DNA from: Diogma glabrata
Taxonomy: Eukaryota; Arthropoda; Insecta; Diptera; Cylindrotomidae
Assembly: GCA_963693315.1 (NCBI GenBank)
Contig: OY856188.1
Coordinates: 268,021,114-268,085,113 of the forward strand
Reading direction: 5' to 3'
DNA length: 64,000 bases
The notes under the pieces are model-generated. The model did not search any database. It had not been told where the DNA came from and saw only the letters and a program-made list of their open reading frames with translations. Shown piece after piece: positions 33,016-45,131 of this stretch; the stretch's first letter is position 1, and every line of letters starts with the position of its first letter. The position numbers and the translations under genes are program-made.

Positions 33016-36000
33016 TTGCAATATAAATAGTGTTTTGACAATAAATTATAAACACAGGCAATACAATTTTTGCAATTAATTTTCGACATACACATTACAC
33101 CTCGGCTGACGAACTCCGATTCAGAGTCTGTAACATGCCTCAATTCATTTGTAGGGGGAAGTTGTCTCCGAGACTCCCTAAATCGTACAAGTACAATTAA
33201 GGAATTTTTACTGGTACTGGTACGATATAGGCAACTGGTACCTTTTTAATTTATTGCGTAAGATAAAACTTTAATGCCGGCCTATTCTGATTTTTCATCT
33301 TAAATAAGAATATTTATATTTAAAAAATTAGCTAATGATTTACTATTATTTAAGCAGTTCCGGAATTTCAACAAATAAAAAACATTTTTTTAGTTAATTG
33401 CTTTGTTGTGTCACACAATGTCAATTACTAATACATATTTCTGTCTACATAAATGATGAATCTTTTTTTTGTAAAACTTATGCATAGTATTACATGTAGT
33501 TATAATACAATTGTTCAAATTTATGTAAGGTAAAATTTTTGTCTGTAGTTGTAGAGAAATTGTTTATTGAGATGATGTATGGAAATGGGGTGACTTGCAT
33601 TTTATATTGAGATGAGATGAATTTTAAATTTGTGTGCAATGAAAAGAATAATCAGAGAGCAGCAAGAGATGAAGAATCTAGCTATAAATAATAGATCAAC
33701 TGTTCGATCTTGGTTATTTTATATATTGAAATCGAAAGATATTGTGCTATTGTGCAACTTGTGTAATTTAATATTACTATGTTAATTTAAAAAAAAATCA
33801 AATAGAATGCATTGTGGAAATTTTTTTTCTATTTTTTGTGGTTTATTGATTGAGAAAATAAGGAGAAAAATTATTGATTCAAATGAGAAAAGTTTTTATC
33901 AAAAGATGTTTGTTGTTTTGAATTGTTTTATTGCTCAAATTGTCATAAACGTCATCAAGTGAAAATAACACGGAGATTTAGATTAATGAAGATCTCATGT
34001 GATTTTTATTAGTCATTTGCCACTCAAGTATAAAGGATTTAGGTTCGTGGGCTTATTAATTTTCAACTATTGCCTGCACTTAGCGCAATAACTACATAAT
34101 ATTGAATTATTTTTTCGGTTCATCAATCGTTTGTCCCTTTTTGCAGCTATTGTTATTTTACGTACTATAGTTTACTCAGTATGATTGGCTAGAGAGGATG
34201 AGGGTGAAGAGAATCAAATATGAACTAATAGAATATGTGAAATATTTCAATTTTCGGTTTAACATGTAATGAATATATATGTATATATTAAATTAGTGTG
34301 TGTGTGGGTGTGTAATGGTCTTGATTTTTTCGTCTTTACTGGTCGTCAGAGTCCATGGTCCTTACTTATTTAAGTCCGTGCTCTGGTTAAAGTTGTTGGT
34401 GTGCAATTCTGAATTTGTACTGGGCTGGAAAAATGCCTTCTCGAATCCGCAAGATTGAAGCTAGACGGAATTAAACCTTGCAAGGAATGCAGTTCCCTTA
34501 ACCCTTCTGTTAGTGATTGCAGTATTAAGATCAGTGTCCAATTCGAAAAAGATAGAAAAACGCTATAATACCATAATTTAAATTAAACCTGCTCTCATTT
34601 TTAAAAGCAAATTCTTTATCTGATCGCGTACATTAAACCAAATATAACAAGCAATTGCAGTTTTTTGATAAGGAGTTTTATTGTGATCTAGAATAGATCG
34701 TCTTTAGTATACGATTAAAGACCTTCACTATCACCTCATCATTAAATACCATAAAGTATAAACGATAGTCAAGAAACTTTTTTTGTGAAGCTAATAAAAA
34801 CAAACACATATAAAAAACGGGCATTTTATATAATTCATTTTAGTGATTTAAATTAAATTACAATGTTTTTTGTTTGTCTTATTTCATGTCGGTTTACTGA
34901 TACTTATATTTATTTTTTTATAATTTAAGAAAATTAAGGAAAATTAATATTATTTTTATATCTACGTTATATATTTACTTTTTTTAAGATTTCTGATTTT
35001 GTTTTTATTTAGATTGTATTAGTTAAAAAATATGGAGCAGAATGCACGCATCATATATAAATGCAATCACAAACATACATATTCAAGTTACAACTTAAAA
35101 ATACGACTGATATCTGCATTTGTCGTAATCATGTTAACAAAAATATTAGTCTAATGACGTACGATCATATCGTACGTGATACGATCATATCGTATCACAA
35201 GATCCTATTCGCAAAAGTCATAAGAATATTTTTGTATTTATTCCCAAAAGTTCTATGCACATTTTGTATAAAAATGTTAAATTAAAACAAATATATATAA
35301 CTGTAGCACTCAAATACTTTTAAAAATTAGGAAAAACGTGCACGAAATGTTCATATACTCGTGCACTATGTGTCTTGTCGTGTATTAAAATACAAATAAA
35401 AAGAACAAGTAAATAATTTTCCGGCACTATGCATTTTCATATTCATCCAACAGTCAATCGGATTACAAATGAATTATTAACACTATATTAATCCTAATTA
35501 TTTTATTTCTTAATATCATTTCAAATCAGATTTTAACCTAACTGTGCTACCTCTTTTGTTATCATACAATTCTCAACAGAATCTCAAATATTCACATTTT
35601 TTCTATATATATAACAAAAATCACTTTTATGTGAGGTTATGATGACCAGTAAATAAGACCACAATAACCCAAAAAAGAAAAAAACACTGATTTCAACCCA
35701 ACGACAGAAAATCATCTCATTATGCAAATTGTTGAAAAAAAAAATATATCAATGCCGTTGAAATTTTCCTGTTTATGACAGTAATATTATTTTTCGTGTA
35801 CATGTTTTTTTTAAACTGAATTTCCACATCTCTCAAGGGTATAATTTTACCTGGCTAATTTTTCGAAAGAATAAAATTTCAAAAAAGAAAACCAGACGAG
35901 GAGAAAGATGGGAAATTGAAATAAAAAAAAAACTCAGAAAATAGTTTAAATTTTGTTTGTGACATGAAAATTGTGTTGGAAGAAAATTGTTTCTTTTTTT

Positions 36001-36559
36001 TGGTAAGTGTGTTCGTTCGGTTTTTCTGAGATACCATTAAATTATATGTATGTATAATGCTGGCTGGATTATAGGTAAAGATTTTTATTATTATAGGATA
36101 TTATTTGGGTTCTAATATGTAATGTGATTTAGAAAATTTAGGTTAAGGTGATTTTTTATTTTAAATCTGATGTTTTGATTTGAAGAAATCAAAACGAACA
36201 TTTTGAAAAAGTTTGTTGATTATAAAATGGATTACGAATGAGTGTAATGTTTAATGATGTGATTGAGTAACCAACCAAAAATATCCCTTTTGTGTATGCT
36301 GAAACACGTTTGAATATTCACTGAGCAATGGTCTAATGAGATAGGAAATATATATATATAAAACGTAAAGAAAGATTTAAAAATGAATTTATAATTGAAT
36401 ATATAATTAATAAGTTTAATGAACGTTAAAGAGTTATGTGACTGGTACCGGAGTAATTAAACAACAGGGGTGGATGAAAACTAGCAAATAAAATGTGCGT
36501 CTGTACTCCAAGCGGAGCGGTACGATAATACGTCTGTTCCGCCCCTAATCCTAGTCGAT
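33016..36559. other. Long AT-rich interval without recognised gene
   Basis: Holds a short TG run at 34290-34315 and a pair of adjacent palindromes at 35157-35198. The stretch 34330-34510 is less AT-rich but shows no domain. No gene supported. Confidence 0.45.
35157..35198. repeat. Two overlapping perfect palindromes
   Basis: ACGTACGAT-CAT-ATCGTACGT (35157-35177) is followed, sharing GT, by GTGATACGAT-CAT-ATCGTATCAC (35176-35198). Both have perfect arms around a CAT centre. Confidence 0.95.
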
Positions 36560-36879
36560 ATGGAAAGGAATGAAATATCTACGAATGAAATATTACGCTA
36601 GCATTGAGACGGGTGCCCAGTACTGACGGCTCCAGAAGTAGGCAAGCAGATTCCAAGCTGTTGATATAAAGCGACTGCAATGTTGCCTCGGTGGAAATCT
36701 TGGCTAAGGTAACAAATAAAGTGACAAATTAGGAGAGAGACAATGAAGTTTTTTTCGTCGATTGTTTTAGGAAGAGCGGGATAACACCGAGATCTCCATT
36801 AAAAAGGGAACCGTTTTCAAAACTGGAGCGTTCTTATTTATTCATAACCATCGCTTTTGGTAGTAGGTAAAACGGAAAG

Positions 36880-38200
36880 GCAAAAAAAATAAAGCTGTTA
36901 TCATAGATGAAGTACTGGGAAAGCTAGGGCAACAAATAACGGAGTTGTCAAAATTTGTTAAACCAAGAACCATCATCCATGCTGAGATCAGAAGAAAAAC
37001 TGGCGTAGTTCAGGCTTGTATGAAAAACCTATGAGCAATGCAACTGAAATTTTCAAAGTTTCCTGTGAATGCCAAACTGTACAGATGGAATTGGAAGGAA
37101 AGAGAAACCAATCGACACCAACAAGGCATCAAGAAACACGCTAAAAGGAAGAAAAGACGCTAGTGCACCATCAAATAAAGGGAGAAGGGGATCAACTGGT
37201 CCAGCAATAATGACTACAGAAACAAGCCACGTGGAATCTCAAGTAATAGAAAGAGGAGCACTAACGGAAACGACATTATTGGCTTACACTAAGGAGATTA
37301 GACTAGCCCAACCACTCCATGCGAGCGACGATGGTGGATGGAAAACGGCCCGGAACAGTCAGAAAATGGACTCGCAAAGGGCAAGTAGAAAACAATAATA
37401 ACCTCCCTTTACTCACAAAAAGGGAAAACAGAAAGCACGCTCATGCAATCAAAATCTGTGCAAAGGCAGAAAGTTCAAATTCTGATATTCTAAATGATCT
37501 TAAATCATCGGTAACACCAAAAGATTTTGGAGTGGAGATCAAACAAACAAAGAACTGTTGTTGGTTTTTACGGCCGAAGATTCAATCAGATTCCGTCATG
37601 TTTTGGCGGAGTCAATCAAGGATAAAGCTAAAGTAATAAACCTGGCCAAGATGGTTGCTGTCAGAATAAGAGACATCGATAAATTGACGAACATGGAAGA
37701 GGTTAAAAGGTGTCTAGGTGAAGCTCTAGTAGGGAATCCTGAAAATAAACCCTTCAGACTTTTTAAAGGTTTGGCGAATATGCAATTAGCAAGCTTGAAA
37801 TTTTCCCAAATGTGTGTAAGGAAGATGCTAAAGAAGGGGAAGATAAAGATTGATTGGATAAAGTGCAGAGTTAAGGAGATGGTGGAAGTCATTTGAAGCT
37901 TTAAATGCCACGACTACACTATTACCGCTATAAAGCAAATACAGTCAAACTTCCATAAATCGAACTTCTATTATTCGAATTTCTCTATAAATCGAATTAA
38001 TATTTCGAATTAAAATTTTGAATTTCTTTATAAATCGTTTCTATATTTCGAAATTTCCCTAAATCGAACTAAAATTGATGGCTTTTGGTGGTTCGAATTA
38101 TGGAAGTTTTACTGTACATGCACTGGTGTTGAAAGGAAGGGTGTCTGCTGAAATTGTGGCACTATGGGTCACTTAGAAAAAAGTGCGATCACACTCACGG
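36880..38200 (+). pseudogene. R1-like ORF1 (Gag) remnant
   Basis: Near 36900-37030 the frame gives a helical stretch (VLGKLGQQITELSKFVK...). Near 37435-37560 it reads AIKICAKAESSNSDILNDLK then VTPKDFGVEIKQTKN, the R1 Gag core start. Then KVINLAKMVAVRIRDIDKL, MEEVKRCL and KMLKKGKIKIDWIKCRVKE (37630-37880) give the nucleic-acid-binding core end. The zinc knuckles start at SFKCHDY, are interrupted by the MITE, and resume as NCGTMGHLEK (38150-38180). At least four frame breaks. Confidence 0.75.
37942..38114. mobile_element. pogo/Tigger-type MITE inside R1 ORF1
   Basis: CAGTCAAACTTCCATAA at the left is mirrored by TTATGGAAGTTTTACTG at the right, flanked by TA on both sides. The interior repeats TCGAATT/AATTCGA motifs. 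173 bp, no ORF. It is inserted between the cysteine residues of the first zinc knuckle. Confidence 0.85.
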
Positions 38201-40250
38201 TAGCAAACTGGCCAAATACAGAAGAGCCTGGGATCAGCTCATAGTTGTTGCAAAGGAAAAGAAGGTGGATATTTTAGTTTTAAGCGATCATTGCAGGAAA
38301 CCAGAGTTCAACGTTTGGTACCTGATCCAATCCGGCAGAGCTAGTATTACTAAATGCAGCCATAGTAAAGCATGGTGATTCAGAGCACAGATTTGTGTGG
38401 TTCGAAACGAGGTGCTTTAGAATCTACAGCTGCTACTTTTACCAAACGATAACATTGCAAAATTTAAGAAGGATTTAAACGCCCTAGAAGTAAAGGCATC
38501 ACAGAAGAAGTTTAGAACCGATAGAAGAGGAGACATTATCTGGGAAATTATGGCAGCAAACGACCTTACACTGCTTAAATATAGGCCACGAGCCAACTTT
38601 TAGACCAACCATAGCAAATTGGTAAACTACTTAAGAGAAGCCATCATCACGAAAATGGGATTGGCTCATGAGGGGGAGAGCTTACAGTCATCTGTGAGAA
38701 GCACAAAAAAAAATTTTAACTTAAGCTTGCCACGCATTAATGCCGAGGCTGTCGCCAAAAATACCGAACCAACACCAGTTTGGTGGATGACTGAAATAGC
38801 ACAACACTGAGCACTAAGTAACGCAAGCAGAAGGAGATGATCTAGATCACAAGAGAACGACGAACTGAAAGGTTTATATAAAAGTGCAATGTAAAATAGA
38901 GCAATAAATGTTGCTGGGAGAAACTTTTGCGAGAAAGTTTTGGTGGAAAATGACACGTGGGGAGCTGCTTACAAGATCGTTACGAAAAAGCTGAGCAATA
39001 TTTTGGGGATATATTTCCAAAAAATTCAATTAACGCACATACAATTTCAACGCGGCTAAGGAATAAGACTAGCAATGAAATAGTAACGATGATCACAGAA
39101 CAAGAGCTTAACAAAATCGGAAAGAGCTTAAGGAACAACAAAGCGGAATTCCGAAGCCAGTTCATTCAGCACTTTCCTAAAAGACTACTCCATTTGTTTA
39201 GCAGACGTTTAAGTTAAGACACTTTTGTGTAAGACTGCAGAAGTTGGTGTTGATAAGGAAAGAGCAGAAAGCGATAGACATAGCATCATCTGTCTTCTTC
39301 ATGACCCATTTGTCTTCTAGATACCATGGAGAAAGTTTTTGAAGGTCTGATTCTACAAAAAAATAGAGAACCATATCTAGGAACAAGTTGGCCTCGCTGG
39401 GAATCAGACCAGCTTTAGGAAAGAACGATCAATTATCTATCAAATACAGGAGGAAGCAAAATCCATTAAAACAGTAAAACAGTGGAACGATAAAGATAAA
39501 GGATTCAACCCGTTGGTATCAAAAATGGATGTCGAAAATGTTATCAACTCGATTAGATGGGAAGACATTATTGAAGCTTTGAGGAACAGATATATGCCAT
39601 AGTATTTCGTTAACATAGTTGAAGACTACCTTAGTGATTATTTCGTGGTTTTCGAGGGAAAAGATTTTAAAATAGAGCAAAGGATGTCATGTGGTGCTCA
39701 GTAAGGTTCCAAACTTGGTTATTTTCTATGTAAAATAGTATATGACGGCCTGCTACAGATGAGCATGTCGGAAGAATCAAAGCTGGTAGGTTTTTCTAAT
39801 GACGTTATCCCCGTACGCTCATCTGCTCATCTGGACATACTGTAGATCTGTGTGACAGATTGTCTGAAGAAGGTTAAGATAGGCTGAACCAAAAGGGTCC
39901 GAAAATAGCAATCCACAAAACAGAAACTGTGCTAGTGACAGATGGAGAAATTTTATAAGGCCAATGATAGAATTGAATGGTGAGATAATCCCCTGATAGG
40001 GTACGCTGTACGCGATACCGATATGGGCCGAATCCCTGGGAAATACTGTTTCGGACACCGCAATTCTTGTGTAAGCCGAAACGTTACCATTTGACCTACT
40101 CGCAGCAGAAAGAAGCGAAATTTTCGCCAAATCGTAAGAAGAGTTTGTAAGCAAAAGTCATGTCAAAGCAGCGGCAAGGAGCTTAGTTCTTCAAAAATGG
40201 CAGGAGCGTTCATTTAATCCCAAATATAAGGATATGGCTTGTTATGTATG
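38190..40250 (+). pseudogene. R1-like ORF2 (endonuclease-RT) remnant
   Basis: Endonuclease: RRAWDQLIVVAKEKKVDILV then LSDHCRKPE (38225-38310), RFVWFETRCFRIYSCYF (38385-38440) and RRGDIIWEIMAANDLTLL (38525-38575). The linker before RT includes VWWMTEIA (38780) and DTWGAAYKIVTKK (38950-38990). RT: ITEQELNKIGKSLRNNKA (39090-39150), NQTSFRKERSIIYQIQEEA (39405-39455), KMDVENVINSIRWEDIIEAL (39520-39580) and MSCGAQ. The catalytic box reads GFSNDVIPV where GFADD is expected, so one catalytic aspartate is lost. Stops throughout. Confidence 0.8.
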
Positions 40251-40260
40251 ACCACAATTT

Positions 40261-40542
40261 GCTAACATGGCAGTATGCAGAAAAATTCCGATGAATGCAG
40301 AACGATTGAGGGTCAGTATAGGGTGTATTAACTGGAAGTTAGGGCTTGACAGTTCAGACAGACAAAAAATCTGCATTAACAGCAAAGACTGACTTCTCAT
40401 TAATTCATCCTATAATTTCCATCCCTGACCTGCCCAAACATACGTTTCGCATTGTCGTAATTTCACATTTAACAGATCACCATACAAAGAACCTGTTGAT
40501 CGCCCCTTCAAACATATGATTTTTGAAATTTATTATTGTTAT
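40261..40542. other. Possible R1 3' region
   Basis: Less AT-rich sequence after the RT remnant. It may be the degraded ORF2 tail and 3' untranslated region; no motif is clear. Confidence 0.3.
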
Positions 40543-41801
40543 GGGTGATTCTACAAAAATCGGGTAGCTCCATGTCATCAGTCAATAGATACCAAGTTTT
40601 ATTATATTTTGTTGATATTTCCATTTATTTAAAAAAAATTAAAAGTCTCTCATTTGGTCACTTAATTTCAGTTATATATTTTAAATACAAGTGTGTTAAA
40701 TAGCCCAATATATCCTCAAAATGTCAGTCCCCTGGCATGTCACCACCACGAAAACGGGCAATAAAATGGCTGTATATTATATATTACTATTAGTTTAGGG
40801 AAACTTACTATTTTTCTATAATCTGTAATGTGCTTAGTAGTGTATATCACAATTTTCATAATGTAATATTTTCAAGGTTAGTAGAAAAATAATAACAAAC
40901 TTTGTCATCAGTTTTAATTGTCAGTCCCTTGAGTGTCTTTCAAATTTGAAATTCTCGGTAAATATCACCGACGACTAAAGGTCAACTCCCAGTTAAATTT
41001 TAGCGTTGCTAGTAAAGTTAGCTACAAACCACGGCATTTGCCGGGTGCTATTACTATGCCAGTGCTAGAGTGGTTGTTAACGTGTATATACGTGCCTAGC
41101 CAGTCAAAATATCAGTACTCTGGGGAGTCGTTGTTTTCTTGTAAACCTGAGTTTTGTTTTAATTTAAACACAGCTACATTTTATTTGTTAAAATGCAGTT
41201 TGTTGATATTCGAAAAAACCAAAAAAAAAAAATAGTTATAATTATAACCTGAAATTTATGTCTTTTTCATCAATCCCCTGGGGTCAGTCTCCTGGTCAGT
41301 ATTTAAACGTTTTCATGTTTCATAGGCAAAGATTGTCAATTTTTTTGATTCTATTGTTGCTTGATTTCTCAAAAAACTTATACTATTACTAAACCTACAC
41401 TAAAATGATATAATTTAAGTAATATTATGTTATTAAAATGTCAAAAGACTGTTTTGAAGACTGAGGTAGTTCTCACGGTATTACACGGTAACAGTTATTT
41501 GTAATAGTTACTTAAGTGGTTTAATATTTGAAATATAAGTCTTTTTATTAGGTTCAACGAAATTTGTTCAAGGTTTTAGTAAATTTCATGCATTACTCTG
41601 TTACCCTCGTCAGTTCCTAGCGGTCAAGTTCATAAAAAATAAAAATATCTCAAAATATACTAAAAAAAGCGACCGGCCCGATTGAGAACAATATAGTCAT
41701 TAGATTACCCATCTTAAATATCCGAATTTGTAGCAATTTAAAATAAAAAATACAGTCAACAAAATATCTTTAAAAGTTACCCAATTTTTGTAGAATCACC
41801 C
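40543..41801. mobile_element. 1.26-kb element with GGGTGATTCTACAAAAAT ends
   Basis: GGGTGATTCTACAAAAAT at 40543 is inverted at 41784-41801, with similarity continuing through GGGTA. TTAT directly flanks both sides and may be a 4-bp target duplication. Inside, the motif GTCAGTC(C/T)CCTG recurs in several places. The open stretch 40933-41235 (100 codons) has no recognisable domain. A non-autonomous DNA transposon of unidentified family. Confidence 0.75.
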
Positions 41802-43062
41802 TTATATATCCATCATCCATACCTAGATAATATTATCGTTTTCCTTTGTTTTAATATATAAAACAAAAACAAAAGAGAAAACAAAAGAAATACTGAAAAC
41901 TCCAAATATCAACAATAATCATCGACACACCTGACTTTTTTTGTAACATCAAGGTTATAATGATTTTTGTTATGTATACTTGCACTCTATTTGTAATGTT
42001 TAAATAAGAAAAAAAATGAAACAAAAGCATTGCTAAGTTTGAATTTCTCTTCTTTTATTTTTATAATGGAACGAAATACTATAAACACAAATGAAATATT
42101 TCAATACATGAACATATCCAGTTCTTTTTGCTGGTATTTTTAAATGATGAAAAGGGTGTTCATAAATTCTGTGCGCGTTTTAAATGTTAAACAAACCAAC
42201 AAGAAGATGATTGTATGGTGGATGGAGTAACCTGTGCATTCGTAATGTAAATGTATTGTATCGTAATGTAAACTTATTGCAATCAGCCTTCTCTCTTTCG
42301 TTTAATCTTAGGAAAAATGCTATTTATGGTTGCATTTTTCCAGAATATTTTTTTAGTACGCGTTTGATATTAAATGAAATCAAAAAAATTGAGATCGAGT
42401 TCGATATTTAAGATTAATAAATTGAAAACGTAAATTAGATTTATTTTGAAGAAGATACAATTAAATTCAGTCGGGTTTCACATAAAAAACAAAATAATTA
42501 ATAAACAAATTTTGCCTTTTGAAGTTCGTGATCGGGTAGCCATTGATAAGTAAAAAAAAAATTCACATAAATAATTCGTGATTTATTTAGAATATTGTAA
42601 AATCCTTTCTTATCTGGATAGATTGTGTGATTGTGCTCAAGCCCTATGCAAATAAAAACAATATATATGATTTGCCATTTTCTTTTTTTATAAATTCGAT
42701 TTCGTTTATAAAGTATAATAAGTCAGTTCGTAAGCCAACTCTAGCAAACAAAAAAATAAACTAAATCTTGAGAGTTTTGAGTTATAAATTGTTTAAACCA
42801 AGAACAAGAACTTGGCTTAGTCTTATTATTGAAGTGGTCAAATTTCTGAAAGCTGTAGATCAGTTGTTGTTTGGTTGTATAAAAAGAGGTTGCTCAGTGG
42901 ATTGATTTCGGTTCTACAACCTAGTAAAACGAAATTGATTACGAGGAAAGTTTTGTTATGCTATTACAATTAAACCACTAATGAATATAATTCGGGAGAC
43001 AACATTATACATTGAATTTCTGCTGATAACACATGAAATAATTACGTCTTATGAAGACTTGG
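41802..43062. other. AT-rich interval without recognised gene
   Basis: No domain, RNA gene or clear element ends seen. Confidence 0.45.
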
Positions 43063-43190
43063 GAAATAATTTTCGAGACATACAAGGACGAAAGTCTCTA
43101 ACATCATTCAATTTTTAACTACGGGGAATTATTATTTGAGAAATACAAGGACGAAGGTCTCTAATATCATTCAATATTTGGCTGGATATA
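43063..43190. repeat. Tandem duplication, ~65-bp unit
   Basis: ACAAGGACGAAAGTCTCTAA and ACAAGGACGAAGGTCTCTAA each lie in a unit that also shares GAAATAATT-like starts and CATCATTCAATTTTT-like ends. Confidence 0.85.
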
Positions 43191-43272
43191 TGAAGACAAC
43201 ATTGTAACTATTATAAGTTAAGTTCTTTTTTTATATATGAGCAATTTAACGTAAGTTCAGCAAATTTTTGGG

Positions 43273-44040
43273 AAATTTTGACCTGACCCCTTTTAATTTT
43301 GATTATTTTTTGTTTATAGATAGTCTTGCATAGAAAACATTTCATTTTTTTATGCCATCTAATACAAAAAAAATAATTGCAGGAGTGTTTTCCTTTTCAG
43401 AAGAAATTTCTTTTTGTAAAATAAGTAAATCGTTTTTAACAATTGTATTTATTTTATTTATTGTACTACATATATAATTTTTATAATGTTTTAAAAAGTT
43501 CATTTAATCATAAGATATTTGATATTTAACATAAAAAAAAATCTCTTAGTTCATAACGCCATTTTTATAATTTTCCTTCAGAACAAAAAAAACTGATTCC
43601 CGACAGTCATATGCACAACGAACTTTATCTTTAAAACCAAAAATAACGCATGTCCTAAACTTTCACAAGTTGTTAGATATAAAATAAGCTTCAATTTAGT
43701 TAAAAAAAAAAAGTGTAGCGCCATCTTTTCTTCAATTACACCGTTTTTTTCTTATGTTACACCGTTAAAAATTATTTAAAAAAATTAACAGTGTACATTT
43801 TTCAAAACCATGTTCTAATACCTATTCAACGACATATCATTTATGAAAATCGATTTAGTAGTTTTTCTACAATCGCGCGTCAAATTGAACTCACATCACA
43901 AAATAACAAACAATTGAGGGGCACCCTGTGAAGACCCCTGGTCGAAAAAAAAATTCTTTGAGAACTTATACTTTTTATTTATGAAAGACTATCTATAAAC
44001 AAAAAATAATCAGAATTAAAAGGGGTCAAGTCAAAACGTT
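43273..44040. mobile_element. Short non-autonomous relative of the 28-kb foldback transposon
   Basis: The ends TTTTGACCTGACCCCTTTT and its inverse (about 44020-44040) continue inward for about 45 bases (TGATTATTTTTTGTTTATAG). The same TGACCTGACCCC ending is seen at the right end of the 28184-30768 element. Both also carry CACCCTGTG, an AGCGCCATCTTT motif and similarly placed AAATCG.TTTAGT motifs inside. No ORF. Confidence 0.75.
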
Positions 44041-44199
44041 GTTGAATCTTCGTGAAACTGCATATATTATTTTTGCTAAATTCTTTGAATTGTTTTTTTA
44101 AACTAAGATATGACCATCATGGTCTTGTAAATAGAACCCTTTTATAGAGATTGTTTCAAAAATATAATTGGCATAACTGTATCCCACGATACAGTAATA

Positions 44200-44990
44200 A
44201 TAGGCTGAGGAGGAAACATGGTGAAGGACAATTTACAATTTACTCCTAAATTCGAAAAATTTATAAAGATTTCACAGCAAAAATTTGGAAATAAAAAAGT
44301 CAAATTACATATAAGTAAACCTTCACCTATTTTATGCAGGCACTGCAAATTTCGGCCAGCAACTAGTTTTCAGTCTAAAAGCGTCTGTGTCGCTACAATG
44401 GAAAATTCTCAAAAACGACAAAGTACTCCAAAGTACGGAGAATTTATCCAGATTTCATCGAAAAATCTTAGTATTGAAAAAATCGTATTACATATAAATG
44501 AATCTTCACCTATTTTGAACAGATACTTCAGTTTCCGGTCAGCAATTAAATTTCAGTCTTCAGATTTCCCAGCAGAAATTCGGTAATGCAAAAATCATAA
44601 TACATATTATTGAACTTCCACATATTTTGTGCAGGTACCATAATTTCTGGCCAGCAACTAGTTTCCAGTTTAAAAGCGTCTGTATTACAACACTGAAAAA
44701 TTCTTAAATATGACAATTTACTACAAAGTTCAAAGAATTTATCCAGATTTCACAGCAGAATTTTAAGAATGAAAAAATCATATTACAAGTTCTTGAAACT
44801 TCATCTATTTTTTGCAGGTACTACAGTTTCCTGCTAGCAACTACTTTTCAGTCTAAAAGCTTCTGTATCGCTACACTAAAAAATTCTCAGAAATGACAAT
44901 TGACTCCAAGGTTTGAAGAATTTATCCAGATTACACAGCAGAAATTTGGTAATGGAAAAATCATATTACATATTATTGAATCTTCACCAA
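44200..44990. repeat. ~184-bp satellite, about 4.5 units
   Basis: The landmark CTTCACCTATTTT (with variants) lies at 44321, 44504, 44615, 44799 and 44982, giving steps of 183, 111, 184 and 183; one unit is internally shortened. Each unit also holds GAATTTATCCAGATTTCA and CCAGCAACTAGTTTTCAGTC. The open stretch 44218-44586 is the repeat itself, not a gene. Confidence 0.9.
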
Positions 44991-45131
44991 GGACATCAAA
45001 GAATACGTAATGATAGCCTAGGCGACCACTGCAATAAGGAAGAAGACGATACCTTACACACCCTTTTCGTATGTGAAATGTGGGAAAGTCTAAGGTGTGC
45101 GGTGGAAAGTGCTCTCGGTAAATCAGCTTAA
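44990..45131 (+). pseudogene. R1-like ORF2 C-terminal scrap
   Basis: Reads CNKEEDDTLHTLFVCEMWES then LRCAVESALG. The C...EDT.HTLF.C..W pattern is the cysteine/histidine motif after the reverse transcriptase of R1-clade elements. The satellite ends abruptly at its left edge. Confidence 0.6.

Larger units (their letters stand above)
36560..40260 (+). mobile_element. R1-clade non-LTR retrotransposon remnant
   Basis: ORF1 (gag-like with zinc knuckles) is followed by ORF2 (endonuclease plus reverse transcriptase), the R1 arrangement. Both are full of stops and frameshifts. Boundaries are approximate. A pogo-type MITE (37942-38114) interrupts ORF1. R1-type elements are arthropod-associated, which supports the host assignment. 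Confidence 0.8.

Noticed and set aside
44218..44586. 122-codon ORF
   Set aside because: It is two units of the 184-bp satellite.
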